NCBI RefSeq assembly: GCF_900635775.1 | Contig: NZ_LR134167.1 | Location: 310,001-374,000 of the forward strand | From: Avibacterium volantium | GTDB lineage: Bacteria; Pseudomonadota; Gammaproteobacteria; Enterobacterales; Pasteurellaceae | Length of the DNA: 64,000 nt | Direction of reading: 5' to 3' | Shown here: piece by piece, positions 48,446 to 59,284 of the stretch | How positions within the stretch are numbered: the stretch's first letter is position 1 | Layout: the number at the start of each line of letters is the position of its first letter | Translations under genes and position numbers: made by a program | Notes under the pieces: model-generated | Told to the model about the DNA's origin: nothing | What the model saw: the letters and a program-made list of their open reading frames with translations, nothing else | The model's database searches: none

Positions 48446-48912
48446 AATAACCTTAATTGCGTGATAAATTTGATCTTCATAAAAGTAACAGCGTATTCTA
48501 CATCAAATTGATCGTTGCTTAAATCGAAGATTGAAGATCCGGTGAATTTTGTTCGCTCGATCAAAGGATCAAAAAGAAGATCCTTGCCTTATTAATATAA
48601 GATCTCTTTTTATATATAAAGATCTTATTATGATAATTATTAGGATCGCTGATCCTTGTGTATAAGGCAAATTTTCGTTTAAAAATAAAGGAGTTAGATC
48701 CTTTTTTAGGTTGTTTAGATCACCCATTGATCTAGCTGTATATGTTGTGAGTAAAAGTGAAAGTTATCCACAATAAAGTTTTTTTTTATTTTTATTTACA
48801 GAATAAATACAATATTTAGACAGGTTTTGACTAAGTTATCCACAGGGTAGTTTGTAAGGGATCATAAAAAGCGAGAATGGCGATCTGATGAGATGATCAT
48901 CAGATCTGAAGA
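48446..48912. other. oriC: Chromosomal replication origin oriC
   Basis: The 467-bp non-coding gap between mnmG and mioC has the marks of oriC, and these are the neighbours of oriC in E. coli. It holds 17 GATC sites (about two expected by chance). DnaA boxes are TTATCCACA at 48764-48772 and 48836-48844 (plus strand) and TTATACACA at 48665-48657 (minus strand). An AT-rich unwinding region runs from about 48590 to 48640, with GATCTCTTTTTAT (48601-48613) one mismatch from the E. coli 13-mer and a 9-bp inverted repeat ATAAGATCT/AGATCTTAT (48597-48605, 48620-48628). Genes on the left run away from it. Confidence 0.9.
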
Positions 48913-49356
48913 TTAAAGATGAGATAAAAAAGTTGGGATCCAATTTTCGGCATACTGTTCTTGATCGTCCACTGCAAGGACATCAATTTTTAAAGGATCG
49001 CAAATTTGCACCGCACTTTGTTGGGTTAAACATTCTTGTACAATGTTCACCGCATTGCAGAAGGTATCATAATCGGAATTTCCTAACCCGATCACCGCAA
49101 ATCGCAAATGGGATAAATCTGGTTTTTGTGCGCTAATTTCATCAAACAACGGTTTAAGATTATCAGGTAATTCGCCAGCACCGTGGGTGGAAGTGACAAT
49201 CAACCAAAGATTTTCATCAGCCACTTCAGCAAAATCAGGCCCGTGCAACAGTGCGGTGGAAATTTGCTGAGTTTCTAGCACTTGCTGTAAATGTTCAGCC
49301 ACATATTCTGCACCGCCGAGAGTACTGCCAGTTATTAAACATACTTTTTTAGTCAT
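48913..49356 (-). CDS. mioC: Flavodoxin-like protein MioC
   Basis: MioC is an FMN-binding flavodoxin reported to support biotin synthase. The 147-aa protein has the phosphate loop ITGSTLGGAEYVAEHL (residues 8-23), VTSTHGAGELPDNLKPLF and VIGLGNSDYDTFCNAV, the three FMN-contacting loops. Length matches E. coli MioC. It is transcribed toward oriC from the right, so its transcripts may enter the origin and affect initiation, as is known in E. coli. The ATG follows TTAGGAGTA. Confidence 0.95.
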   Translation of the reverse strand: MTKKVCLITGSTLGGAEYVAEHLQQVLETQQISTALLHGPDFAEVADENLWLIVTSTHGAGELPDNLKPLFDEISAQKPDLSHLRFAVIGLGNSDYDTFCNAVNIVQECLTQQSAVQICDPLKIDVLAVDDQEQYAENWIPTFLSHL

Positions 49357-49373
49357 TTTTACTCCTAAAAAAT

Positions 49374-49399
49374 AAGGCTTAGATAATCACCTAAGCCTT
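49374..49399 (-). terminator. Intrinsic terminator of zapB
   Basis: AAGGCTTAG/CTAAGCCTT (49374-49382, 49391-49399) is exact. On the minus strand it is followed by ATTTTTT. It separates zapB from mioC. Confidence 0.8.
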
Positions 49400-49416
49400 T
49401 ATTTTTATTCTGAAAA

Positions 49417-49635
49417 TTAAACGTTATCAATACGACCTAACAAAGAGCGTAAACGTTCTTGCCAGTTTTGATGTTCGCTCTTAAGCTGTTCATTCTCATT
49501 GCGTAATGATTCATTTTGTTGTTGCGCTTGGCTATTTTTTTCTTTTAATTCTTCAACTTCTAATTGAAGTAATTCAATGGTTTCAACCGCTTGTTTAATT
49601 TTTGCTTCAAGTTGGTCTAAAATTTCTAACGACAT
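49417..49635 (-). CDS. zapB: Cell-division coiled-coil protein ZapB
   Basis: ZapB joins the Z ring through ZapA and helps ring condensation. The 72-aa protein is one long coiled coil with heptads throughout: [20 protein letters not shown], then [13 protein letters not shown], a glutamine/asparagine-rich middle and a short tail [12 protein letters not shown]. Length and N terminus match the family. The ATG follows AAAAGGAAT. It is a single gene with its own terminator, beside glpX, which is also the E. coli neighbour. Confidence 0.93.
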   Translation of the reverse strand: MSLEILDQLEAKIKQAVETIELLQLEVEELKEKNSQAQQQNESLRNENEQLKSEHQNWQERLRSLLGRIDNV

Positions 49636-49790
49636 AGTGGATTCCTTTTAAAAAATGGTTAATGAACATAGATGTGTGCTTATTCTACCTGAGTTTATTG
49701 ATTTCGCAAAAAATTTTATCTTTTTATAACGCAATCGTTTGCGAAAGTGATAGAATACGCCGATTTTTAAACAACCAAAGGATCAAAAAA

Positions 49791-50804
49791 ATGAATAGAG
49801 CATTAGCCATTGAATTTTCTCGAGTTACTGAAGCCGCGGCACTTGCTGGTTTTGCTTGGTTGGGGCGTGGAGATAAAAATGCTGCCGATGATGCGGCGGT
49901 GCAAGCGATGCGATTGATGTTAAATCAAATTGAAATGCGTGGCGAAGTGGTGATTGGTGAAGGCGAAATTGATGAAGCGCCAATGCTCTATATAGGTGAA
50001 AAAATTGGTACAGGGGCTGGCGAAGAAGTGTCTATTGCCGTTGATCCCATTGAAGGCACAAGAATGACCGCAATGGGGCAGCCGAATGCTCTTTCCGTGT
50101 TAGCTGCAGGGGGAAAAGACACCTTTTTACGCGCGCCTGATATGTATATGGAAAAATTGGTGGTTGGCCCTGAAGCCAAAGGAATGATTGACCTAAACTT
50201 ACCCTTGGAACAAAACTTGCGCCGTGTGGCATCAAAAATGGGGAAATTGCTTTCTCAATTAACAGTGATCACCTTAGATAAACCACGCCACGCGGAAGTG
50301 ATCAAAAAAATGCAGCAGCTAGGCGTGAAAGTCTTAGCCATTCCCGATGGCGATGTGGCCGCATCAATTTTATGTTGTTTGCCTGATGGCGGCGCAGATA
50401 TGCTCTATGGCATTGGCGGTGCGCCTGAAGGAGTGGTGGCTGCCGCAGCGATTCGTGCTTTAGGAGGCGAAATGCAGGCGCGTTTAATTCCACGTCATCA
50501 AGTTAAAGGCAGCTCGCCAGAAAATCAATCTATTGCCGCTGATGAAATTCGCCGTTGCCAAGAAATGGGCATTGAAGTGAACCAAGTGCTGAAATTAGAA
50601 GATTTAGTGCGTGATGACAATCTTGTTTTCTCCGCCACAGGAATCACTAATGGCGATTTACTTAAAGGTATTCACCGCCGTGGCAATCTCGCTACCACAG
50701 AAACCTTGCTCATTCGCGGCCGTTCACGCACCATTCGCCGTATTCAATCGGTGCATTATTTAGACAGAAAAGACACCGCACTTTACCGTTTAATTGATGC
50801 CTAA
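49791..50804 (+). CDS. glpX: Fructose-1,6-bisphosphatase class II
   Basis: GlpX hydrolyses fructose-1,6-bisphosphate in gluconeogenesis, with manganese. The 337-aa protein begins MNRALAIEFSRVTEAAALAG, has GEGEIDEAPMLYIGEKIG with the metal-binding acidic residues (near residue 60), AVDPIEGTRMTAMG (near 85) and GIGGAPEGVVAAAAIRALGG (near 205). The frame opens 43 codons further upstream, but the ATG at 49791 has AAAGGA and the family N terminus. It is the only FBPase seen here and would help return dihydroxyacetone phosphate from the tetronate pathway to hexoses. A strong terminator follows. Confidence 0.95.
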   Translation: MNRALAIEFSRVTEAAALAGFAWLGRGDKNAADDAAVQAMRLMLNQIEMRGEVVIGEGEIDEAPMLYIGEKIGTGAGEEVSIAVDPIEGTRMTAMGQPNALSVLAAGGKDTFLRAPDMYMEKLVVGPEAKGMIDLNLPLEQNLRRVASKMGKLLSQLTVITLDKPRHAEVIKKMQQLGVKVLAIPDGDVAASILCCLPDGGADMLYGIGGAPEGVVAAAAIRALGGEMQARLIPRHQVKGSSPENQSIAADEIRRCQEMGIEVNQVLKLEDLVRDDNLVFSATGITNGDLLKGIHRRGNLATTETLLIRGRSRTIRRIQSVHYLDRKDTALYRLIDA

Positions 50805-50826
50805 CGGAATTTTTAGTTGTTTTATG

Positions 50827-50862
50827 CCCATCTAGGCGGAAATTTCCGCCTAATGGGTTTTT
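50827..50862 (+). terminator. Intrinsic terminator of glpX
   Basis: A 20-bp perfect palindrome (50833-50852, TAGGCGGAAA and its complement) is extended by CCCAT/ATGGG (50827-50831, 50853-50857) and followed by TTTTT. Confidence 0.85.
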
Positions 50863-50959
50863 AACGCCAATTACCGCAGATCAAAGTGCGGTGCTTTTTT
50901 TCATTATTTTTCAATTTGTTATTTCTCTTCCCATCGCCTATTTGAGATTTTTGCGAAAT

Positions 50960-50988
50960 TAGCCAAAAGCGCAAAAATTTGCTATAAT
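50960..50988 (+). promoter_or_regulatory. Promoter of gyrB
   Basis: TATAAT at 50983-50988 is perfect and follows TGC, an extended -10 arrangement. TAGCCA at 50960-50965 is a weak -35 box with 17-base spacing. The gyrB start is 37 bp further on. Confidence 0.45.
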
Positions 50989-51010
50989 CCGCCCAATTTT
51001 TTATCAATAA

Positions 51011-53458
<2,448 letters not shown>

Positions 53459-53461
53459 TTA

Positions 53462-54172
53462 GGGGCTGTAGTAGATTAGCAACAATGCTATACTACAAAA
53501 ATGAAGATAACATATTGTAAATTAAAGAAATCTATACAGAAAAAACTGCTTGAGTTTTTTGTCGCAGAAGTTACTGCAAGAACGGCAGCAAATTTGCTAG
53601 ATATTCAACCGAATACAGCCGCTTTGTTCTACCATAAAATCAGGCTTGTGATTGGCTATCATTTATCCCTTGAAGTTAACGAGATTTTTGAGGGGGAAAT
53701 TGAACTAGACGAAAGCTATTTTGGTGGTCATCGAAAGGGAAAACGAGGACGAGGAGCGGCTGGAAAAGTTGCTGTTTTTGGGTGACTAAAACGACAAGGA
53801 AAGGTATTTACTGTTGTGGTTGAAAACACCAAGAGTGAAACATTACTCCCTGTTAAAAGAAAAATCAAGCCTGATAGCTGGGTTTATACGGACACTTATC
53901 GCAGTTATGATGCGCTTGATGTGAGTGAATTTCACCACGAACGAATCAATCATTCCGAGCTATTTGCGGTGAAACAAAATCATATTAATGGCATTGAAAA
54001 TTTTTGGAATCAGGCGAAGCGGATACTGCGAAAATATAATGGAATTAACCGAAAAAAACTTTCCCTTATTCTTGAAGGAATGTGAATTTCGGTTTAACTT
54101 TGGGACACCAAAAGAGCAGTTAAAAATATTGCGAAAATGGTGTGAAATTTAGGGCTAATCTACTACAGCCCC
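53462..54172 (+). mobile_element. IS1595-family element, IS1016-like, complete ends
   Basis: This 711-bp element has perfect 19-bp terminal inverted repeats, GGGGCTGTAGTAGATTAGC at 53462-53480 and its complement at 54154-54172. It is flanked by an exact 8-bp direct repeat TTTAATTA (53454-53461 and 54173-54180), the target duplication size of the IS1595 family. The left copy includes the gyrB stop codon. The one transposase gene is broken, so the element cannot move by itself, though its ends would still be usable by a related enzyme. Clean duplication and ends suggest that it inserted fairly recently. Confidence 0.92.
53501..54152 (+). pseudogene. ISXO2-like transposase, inactivated by a stop and a frameshift
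   Basis: The first part (94 aa) starts MKITYCKLKKSIQKKLLEFF and contains ELDESYFGGHRKGKRGRG with the first catalytic aspartate. A TGA at 53783-53785 then stops it. The same frame continues with VYTDTYRSYDAL (second aspartate) and INGIENFWNQAKRILRKYNGI. A run of seven A at 54052-54058 shifts the frame by one; reading with six A would give the expected ending LKECEFRFNFGTPKEQLK and ILRKWCEI before TAG at 54150-54152. Both lesions would need to be bypassed for activity. A single programmed slip cannot explain the in-frame TGA, so decay is the best reading. Confidence 0.88.
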
Positions 54173-54192
54173 TTTAATTATCTTCAATGAAG

Positions 54193-54225
54193 AAAAGCCA
54201 CTTACAAAATGTCAGTGGCTTTTTT
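54193..54225 (+). terminator. Intrinsic terminator, originally of gyrB
   Basis: AAAAGCCACT (54193-54202) pairs with AGTGGCTTTT (54214-54223) and T residues follow. It lies just right of the IS target duplication, so before insertion it stood about 25 bp after the gyrB stop. Confidence 0.8.
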
Positions 54226-54278
54226 ATTGGGGGAAAGGGATAAATGGGCAAAATATAATTGCCCATTTTTGTATTTTA

Positions 54279-55712
54279 CTAGTTAGCTGAAGGTTGTTCT
54301 TTCATATTATCGTTTGTTAATGGTTTGCCTTGGTATTCTCCCGTTAGGCTATATAAGAAATCAACAATATCGCTAACTTGTTCTTTTGATAGACTTACGC
54401 CACTTTGATATTTCAACATCATTTCCACCGCTTGGGTTAAATCTTGTGCATTTGCATCGTGGAAATATGGGGCGGTAAGTGCAACATTACGCAATGTTGG
54501 CACTTTAAAACGATGTTTATCATAAGGATTTTTCGTTTGTGCAAAGCGACCATCATCAGCTTCGGTTAATGGCTTATTGCGATCAGCAAAATAATCTGCT
54601 TTCAAACCCATTAATTCATAAGATTGACCACCTAAATTAACACCAGTATGGCAAGTATCACATTTATATTGGTGGAATAACGCATAACCATTTTTCTGTG
54701 CTGCAGTTAAGGCATTTTCATCACCTTGCAAATAGCGATCGAAAGGACTATTTGGGGTAATTAAGGTTTTCTCAAATTCAGCAATGGCATCCGTAATAGT
54801 TTTTTCATTAAAACCTTCTGGATAGATTTTTTCAAAGGCTTGTTTAAGTGATTCATCTTTATTGAGATTATCAACAATTTGTTGCCAATTTTCTGCTCCC
54901 ATTTCTACAGGATTCAACGGTGGCCCACCGGCTTGTTCTGCTAGGTTGGCAGCACGACCGTCCCAGAATTGAGCAAAGTTGAAAGCAGCGTTATAGACAG
55001 TCGGCGCATTAATGCCTCCTTTCAGCCCTTTAATTCCAGTAGAAGTGGCAAGATTATCCACACCACCTGTATTTAAACCGTGGCAGCTGGCACAAGAAAT
55101 AGTACCATCGCCTGATAATGCAGTGCTGTGATAAAGCGTGTTACCTAAATCAACCTTGGCAGGATTAACGGGTAAACTTTGTGGCACAGGTTGTACAAAA
55201 CGTTCAGCCGATGTGCCAGAGGTGTTTGCAGGAAGTTGGTATTCTTGGCGAACTTTATGAATCCAATCAAGCAAGGTTGCTTTCTCTTGATCGTTTAAAC
55301 CTGATCCCCAATGCACCATTTTGAAAGAATGAATAGGCATTTCGTTATTTTGAATAACACTTTCAAGTTTCGCTAAATCTGCTGTGGAAATGCGTTGCGG
55401 TTGGTTGAGATAATCCGTGATATTATCCAGCAAAAAATGAGCTTGTCCTTGCTGAATATCTTTTTCCATTAAACTGCTAGCGATAGGCAATTTGGCATAA
55501 AATGGCATATTCGCATTGTTACTATGGCAATATTGACAGCCATTATTATATAGCACGGTTTCAACGGCACGTTGCTGCGGATCAGTAATTTGGCTTTCTT
55601 GCAAACGGCGTTGTGTTTCTTGTTTATCAAAGTGGTGGATATATGCCACCGTCCCTAGGTAAGCGGCGACACTTGCGCCAATAAATGTAAATAACCACGA
55701 TTGAGGTTTCAT
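54279..55712 (-). CDS. Tri-haem membrane cytochrome c peroxidase (quinol peroxidase)
   Basis: This 477-aa inner-membrane-anchored periplasmic peroxidase reduces H2O2 with electrons from the quinol pool. An N-terminal uncleaved helix (LFTFIGASVAAYLGTVAYI) is followed by an extra haem domain with CQYCH (near residue 60). The two-haem CcpA-type body has CASCH (near 208) and CDTCH (near 352). Axial-ligand methionine and histidine regions such as LNPVEMGAENW and VPTLRNVALTAPYFHD are present. Three CxxCH sites and the anchor distinguish it from soluble two-haem peroxidases and match the QPO/YhjA group. The ATG follows AAAGGAGA. A perfect FNR box lies 73 bp upstream. Confidence 0.92.
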   Translation of the reverse strand: MKPQSWLFTFIGASVAAYLGTVAYIHHFDKQETQRRLQESQITDPQQRAVETVLYNNGCQYCHSNNANMPFYAKLPIASSLMEKDIQQGQAHFLLDNITDYLNQPQRISTADLAKLESVIQNNEMPIHSFKMVHWGSGLNDQEKATLLDWIHKVRQEYQLPANTSGTSAERFVQPVPQSLPVNPAKVDLGNTLYHSTALSGDGTISCASCHGLNTGGVDNLATSTGIKGLKGGINAPTVYNAAFNFAQFWDGRAANLAEQAGGPPLNPVEMGAENWQQIVDNLNKDESLKQAFEKIYPEGFNEKTITDAIAEFEKTLITPNSPFDRYLQGDENALTAAQKNGYALFHQYKCDTCHTGVNLGGQSYELMGLKADYFADRNKPLTEADDGRFAQTKNPYDKHRFKVPTLRNVALTAPYFHDANAQDLTQAVEMMLKYQSGVSLSKEQVSDIVDFLYSLTGEYQGKPLTNDNMKEQPSAN

Positions 55713-55784
55713 AAGATTCTCCTTTATAGAATAGTAAGTTAGGAAACATCTCGCACAGTATTAACAATTATTAAGAAAGGAATG

Positions 55785-55798
55785 TTGATAGAAATCAA
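55785..55798 (-). promoter_or_regulatory. Perfect FNR box upstream of the peroxidase
   Basis: TTGAT-AGAA-ATCAA at 55785-55798 is an exact match to the FNR consensus TTGAT-N4-ATCAA. Its centre is 79 bp from the peroxidase start. Activation at -41.5 would place transcription start near 55750; TAATAC at about 55763-55758 is a possible -10 box. Confidence 0.7.
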
Positions 55799-55897
55799 AA
55801 AATTTCATTGGCAAATTCTATAGATTTAATAGGTATAATTTTTGTATGGTTATTTATCCCTTTTTTATGTATGGATTTTAACCTTAAAAAGTCAAGA

Positions 55898-56015
55898 AAA
55901 AAGCACCGCACTTGGGTTAGGAATAGCAGCTCATTTAGCAGAAGATCAATAATATTAATAAAAAAAACAGCCACTCACAGGTGGCTGTTTGATTTTATAA
56001 AGTGCGGTGCTTTTT
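55898..56015. repeat. Inverted 16-bp uptake-signal pair around the metS terminator
   Basis: AAAAAGCACCGCACTT (55898-55913) and AAGTGCGGTGCTTTTT (56000-56015) are exact inverse complements. The 313-bp gap 55713-56025 contains this pair, the terminator at 55965-55990 and the FNR box; I see no gene in it. Confidence 0.75.
55965..55990 (-). terminator. Intrinsic terminator of the NSS transporter operon
   Basis: AAACAGCCAC/GTGGCTGTTT (55965-55974, 55981-55990) is perfect, with TTTTT following on the minus strand. Confidence 0.85.
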
Positions 56016-56025
56016 CCGCGAGTTT

Positions 56026-56121
56026 TTATTTATCTTTTGGCAGATTTTTGATGGAGAAAAGTAATCCGCCCCAAATAATAATCAAGGCAACGGCCATCAT
56101 AATAATTGCACTAGTACTCAT
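56026..56121 (-). CDS. Small subunit of NSS amino-acid transporter (MetS-like)
   Basis: This 31-aa single-helix membrane peptide reads MSTSAIIMMAVALIIIWGGL and ends LFSIKNLPKDK. The pattern of a short polar start, an A/I/V helix, the W-G-G-L motif and a basic tail is that of the small subunits paired with methionine/alanine NSS transporters (MetS of MetPS). The ATG at 56119-56121 is one base after the stop of the large subunit, giving the coupling TAAAATG. It is followed by a terminator. Too short for default gene calling, but the context and motif are clear. Confidence 0.85.
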   Translation of the reverse strand: MSTSAIIMMAVALIIIWGGLLFSIKNLPKDK

Positions 56122-56122
56122 T

Positions 56123-57643
56123 TTATTGTTCCTCTTTTGCCTGTTCTTCTGGGTTAAATAACTCTTCGTGTTTCCATTTTAAGCGAGAGATTAGGAAGCT
56201 AATCACCACAAGGCTTGCCGCCATTCCCCACCCAAAGGTATTAACGAACCAAGATGGATAGCCCTCATAACCTTCAGTGAACACTTTCGCCCCTTCACTT
56301 AATAACATAAATGCAAGGATACCTGTGGTTAAAACGGTACATAAACGCCATAAAAAGCCAACTTTGAAAGAAGAGGTTTCGTTTAAATGTTTGCCAAGTA
56401 AGCCTAATTTTTCGTTGGTAACGATAGCCACCAAGGAAACAAACGCCACCGCCACAATACCAAAATAGTTGACGAATTTATCTAATACATCAAGCATTGG
56501 TAAGCCTGTAGTTGTACCGAATAATACGGTTGAAATTAACATCATTGGCACACCAACAAGGAATGTGGCTTTAGCACGGCGAACGCGTAATTTATCTTGA
56601 ATTGCCGAAATAATTACTTCGATTACAGAGATAAATGAAGTCAAAGCAGCGAAAGTTAATGAAGCAAAGAACAACACACCAAGCACTTTACCAAATGGTG
56701 CAGCGTTAATAATCGTTGGGAACGCAAAGAATGCCAAGCCGATTCCGCCTTTTGCTACCTCGCCCACTTCTTGCCCTGACGCTGTCGCCATAAAGCCAAG
56801 AGCAGCAAACACCCCGATACCAGCTAATAATTCAAAACTACTATTGGCAAAGCCCACAACTAAGCCGTTACCAGTTAAATCAGATTCTTTTTTCAAGTAA
56901 GAGGCGTAAGTCACCATAATCCCGAAACCGATAGAAAGGGAGAAGAAAATCTGCCCATAAGCGGCAATCCACACACTCGGATCAGAGAGTTTTGACCAGT
57001 TTGGCGTAAATAAAGCATCTAACCCTTTCGCTGCCCCCGGTAAGAATAATGATGAGGCTACCAACACCACAAACATCACTAAAAGCACAGGCATTAACAC
57101 AGTGGATAACTTCGCAATCCCTTTTTGCACGCCTAACGCCAACACACCAAGTGCCACAAGCCATACGGCAATTAACGGGCCAACCACCATACCAACAAAT
57201 TCAAAACTTACACCCTGAGCAATATCACCCATTTGCAAGAAATCGTGTAAGAAGAAATCAATTGGCTTATCACCCCAAGCGGTATTAAGAGAGAAATAGG
57301 TATAGCTCGCCGCCCAACCTAGCACAACCGCATAGTAAATCCCGATGATCACATTCACCATTACTTGCCACCAACCGAAAGTTTCAAAATGGCGGCTGAA
57401 ACGGCGATAAGACAACGGCGCACCCCCACGGTGACGATGCCCAATGGCATAATCTAAGAATAAAAATGGAATTCCTGCGGTTAAAAGCGCAATAAGATAA
57501 GGAATAATGAATGCACCACCACCGTTTTCATAAGTGGTATAAGGAAAACGCCAAATGTTTCCCAAACCCACAGCAGATCCGATGGCGGCAAAAATAAATG
57601 CACGACTGCCCGAGAAGGTTTCGCGTTTTGATGACTGTGTCAT
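56123..57643 (-). CDS. Sodium-dependent NSS-family amino-acid transporter (MetP-like)
   Basis: This 506-aa inner-membrane transporter of the neurotransmitter:sodium symporter family has about 11-12 helices. The signature first helix is [20 protein letters not shown] (residues 16-35), whose unwound A-V-G-L-G-N region binds sodium and substrate. [20 protein letters not shown] follows. The middle of the protein has [20 protein letters not shown], another sodium-site block. Pairing with the 31-aa subunit points to methionine or alanine import. The ATG follows AATAGGTGA. Confidence 0.9.
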   Translation of the reverse strand: MTQSSKRETFSGSRAFIFAAIGSAVGLGNIWRFPYTTYENGGGAFIIPYLIALLTAGIPFLFLDYAIGHRHRGGAPLSYRRFSRHFETFGWWQVMVNVIIGIYYAVVLGWAASYTYFSLNTAWGDKPIDFFLHDFLQMGDIAQGVSFEFVGMVVGPLIAVWLVALGVLALGVQKGIAKLSTVLMPVLLVMFVVLVASSLFLPGAAKGLDALFTPNWSKLSDPSVWIAAYGQIFFSLSIGFGIMVTYASYLKKESDLTGNGLVVGFANSSFELLAGIGVFAALGFMATASGQEVGEVAKGGIGLAFFAFPTIINAAPFGKVLGVLFFASLTFAALTSFISVIEVIISAIQDKLRVRRAKATFLVGVPMMLISTVLFGTTTGLPMLDVLDKFVNYFGIVAVAFVSLVAIVTNEKLGLLGKHLNETSSFKVGFLWRLCTVLTTGILAFMLLSEGAKVFTEGYEGYPSWFVNTFGWGMAASLVVISFLISRLKWKHEELFNPEEQAKEEQ

Positions 57644-58062
57644 ATTTTCACCTATTTAAACGTTAAAGAAATGTTAAGGTTAGGAAATATAACGGAATAT
57701 AATTTTTAGTCAATAGTTAAAAATGCTATAAATGGTCCTATTTTATTATATTTTGGCAATTTTTATAGTTTTAAATTTTGCAAAGATTTTTATTTTTAGA
57801 TTAATATTCTAAAAATGAGTTCCTCATAAGTAATCGTGCTAAAAAGCCTATCTTCTCCCCACATAAAAAACTAGCTTAAAAAAATGCAAAAAATTTTGTA
57901 AAAAATGGCCGCACTTTTGATTTTTACTTCAAAAGTGAGCCGATAAAAATGTAAATTAATGATGATTTGTTCATAAAAAATCTGCACCTTAATTGCTGGT
58001 TTTTACGTCCAAGTTTAGGGTGCAGATTAAAGCATAATATATTTTTTTACTATTAAATATAT
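57644..58062. other. 419-bp gap: promoter side of NSS gene and lsr terminator
   Basis: The gap is AT-rich and has no convincing gene. Its left part is the leader of the NSS transporter gene. In the middle CACTTTTGA/TCAAAAGTG (57912-57920, 57929-57937) forms a stem that includes a degenerate uptake signal (GCCGCACTTTT). On the right is the lsr operon terminator, listed separately. Confidence 0.5.
57974..58028 (-). terminator. Terminator of the lsr operon
   Basis: On the minus strand AATCTGCACC (58028-58019) pairs exactly with GGTGCAGATT (57988-57979) and is followed by TTTTTT. The loop is long (30 bases). It is 35 bp after the lsrG stop. Confidence 0.65.
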
Positions 58063-58362
58063 TTATGAAATTTCAGGGCTAACCCAGTCAAATAGTTTTT
58101 TGCTTCTAGGGCAAGTCATAAGATTTTCTAGTTCTTTCACACAATGCTGATAGTGTGGCGTTTTTCTATGCTCATTTAGAGCTTCTTCACTCGCGTAAAC
58201 TTCATAAGCATAAAAACGTGTTTTGATTTCAGGATCGCGTAAAACATCGAAGCGAATATTCCCTTTTTCAGCACTTGTGCAAGCCTGATGATGTTTAAAA
58301 AGGGTTAAGAATTCCTCTTCTTTTCCTTCTTTCACATTAATTTCAACTAACATTGTAAGCAT
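58063..58362 (-). CDS. lsrG: Phospho-AI-2 (hydroxypentanedione phosphate) isomerase LsrG
   Basis: LsrG isomerises 3-hydroxy-2,4-pentanedione-5-phosphate, the form taken by phosphorylated autoinducer-2, for breakdown by LsrF. The 99-aa protein has the antibiotic-biosynthesis-monooxygenase-like ferredoxin fold. TMLVEINVKEGKEEEFLTLF aligns with the start of E. coli LsrG, and GNIRFDVLRDPEIKTRFYAYE with its middle; HKTTPHY-type histidines appear as HRKTPHYQHC. The start at 58362 has AAGGAGC. It is the last gene of the lsr operon, 24 bp after lsrF. Confidence 0.93.
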   Translation of the reverse strand: MLTMLVEINVKEGKEEEFLTLFKHHQACTSAEKGNIRFDVLRDPEIKTRFYAYEVYASEEALNEHRKTPHYQHCVKELENLMTCPRSKKLFDWVSPEIS

Positions 58363-58386
58363 AATTGCTCCTTAATGAATTTGTGG

Positions 58387-59265
58387 TTAACTATTTTTTT
58401 CGTGAAGATAGAGTTGATAAGCTTTTTCCGAATTTTCACCGCCATGAACAACGGCATTCACGGCTTTTAACATCGCAATAGGTGAATCTGATTGGAAAAT
58501 ATTTCTTCCCATATCTACCCCTAAAGCGCCTTGATCTATAGCTTGATAGCACATTTCTAATGCATCGCGTTCTGGGAGCTTTTTCCCGCCAGCAATAACA
58601 ATGGGAACAGGGCATCCAGCTGTAACACGCTCAAAGCCTTTATCAACATAATAGGTTTTGATTATATTTGCGCCCATTTCTGCAGCAATACGCGTAGAAA
58701 GTGAAAAATAGCGTTGATCTCTAGCCATATCTTTACCAACACCAGTTACAGCAATAATTGGCATTCCATAGCGATAACCTTGATCAACCAATTTGATAAT
58801 ATTTTTAATTGATTGATGTTCGTATTCTGAGCCAATGTAAACTTGCGCAGCCATAGCTGATACGTTTAGTCTTAATGCATCTTCAATATCAACTGCAACG
58901 GCTTCATTCGATAATTCAGTTAGAATTGAATTTGCTCCTGATGCACGTAATGCAATAGACTTATTAGTATCTGGAGGAACAACGCTACGTAAGATCCCTC
59001 TTGTACACATTAAAACATCAGTATATTCAAATAATGGTGCAATATTGAGATCTATGCGCTCTAATCCTGTTGTTGGGCCTTGAAAGTAACCGTGATCAAA
59101 AGCTAACATAATTGTTTTACCTGTTTTAGGATTAAATATGTTAGCCAGTCTAGATTGCATTCCCCAGTCTAAAGCCGCACATCCTTTTAAATAAAATGCC
59201 TTATGTGTTTGGGGCTTATCTAATCCGAAGTCTTTTCCATCTTTGATATCATCTAAATCTGCCAT
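58387..59265 (-). CDS. lsrF: 3-hydroxy-2,4-pentanedione-5-phosphate thiolase LsrF
   Basis: LsrF transfers an acetyl group from the AI-2-derived dione phosphate to CoA, giving acetyl-CoA and dihydroxyacetone phosphate. The 292-aa protein is a class I aldolase-like barrel: [20 protein letters not shown] (near residue 55), the active-site lysine in [15 protein letters not shown] (near 200) and [19 protein letters not shown] (near 220). Length matches E. coli LsrF. The ATG follows TAGGAGA; lsrB is 19 bp upstream. Its DHAP product joins the same pool as the tetronate pathway. Confidence 0.95.
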   Translation of the reverse strand: MADLDDIKDGKDFGLDKPQTHKAFYLKGCAALDWGMQSRLANIFNPKTGKTIMLAFDHGYFQGPTTGLERIDLNIAPLFEYTDVLMCTRGILRSVVPPDTNKSIALRASGANSILTELSNEAVAVDIEDALRLNVSAMAAQVYIGSEYEHQSIKNIIKLVDQGYRYGMPIIAVTGVGKDMARDQRYFSLSTRIAAEMGANIIKTYYVDKGFERVTAGCPVPIVIAGGKKLPERDALEMCYQAIDQGALGVDMGRNIFQSDSPIAMLKAVNAVVHGGENSEKAYQLYLHEKNS

Positions 59266-59284
59266 TTTATTCTCCTACCTGATT

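Noticed and set aside
49662..49790. Upstream extension of glpX
   Set aside because: It has no ribosome site, reads through the promoter region, and the conserved GlpX start is at 49791.
53501..54152. Programmed frameshifting in the IS transposase
   Set aside because: A slip at seven A could restore the C-terminal end, but the separate in-frame TGA at 53783 would still stop translation; decay is simpler.
55808..56161. Plus-strand open frame of 117 codons
   Set aside because: It runs through a terminator, two uptake signals, the metS gene and the end of the NSS gene on the other strand; there is no ribosome site and no family resemblance.
57912..57937. Stem CACTTTTGA/TCAAAAGTG as a terminator
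   Set aside because: No gene ends next to it on either strand and the T run is poor; it looks like a degenerate uptake-signal remnant.
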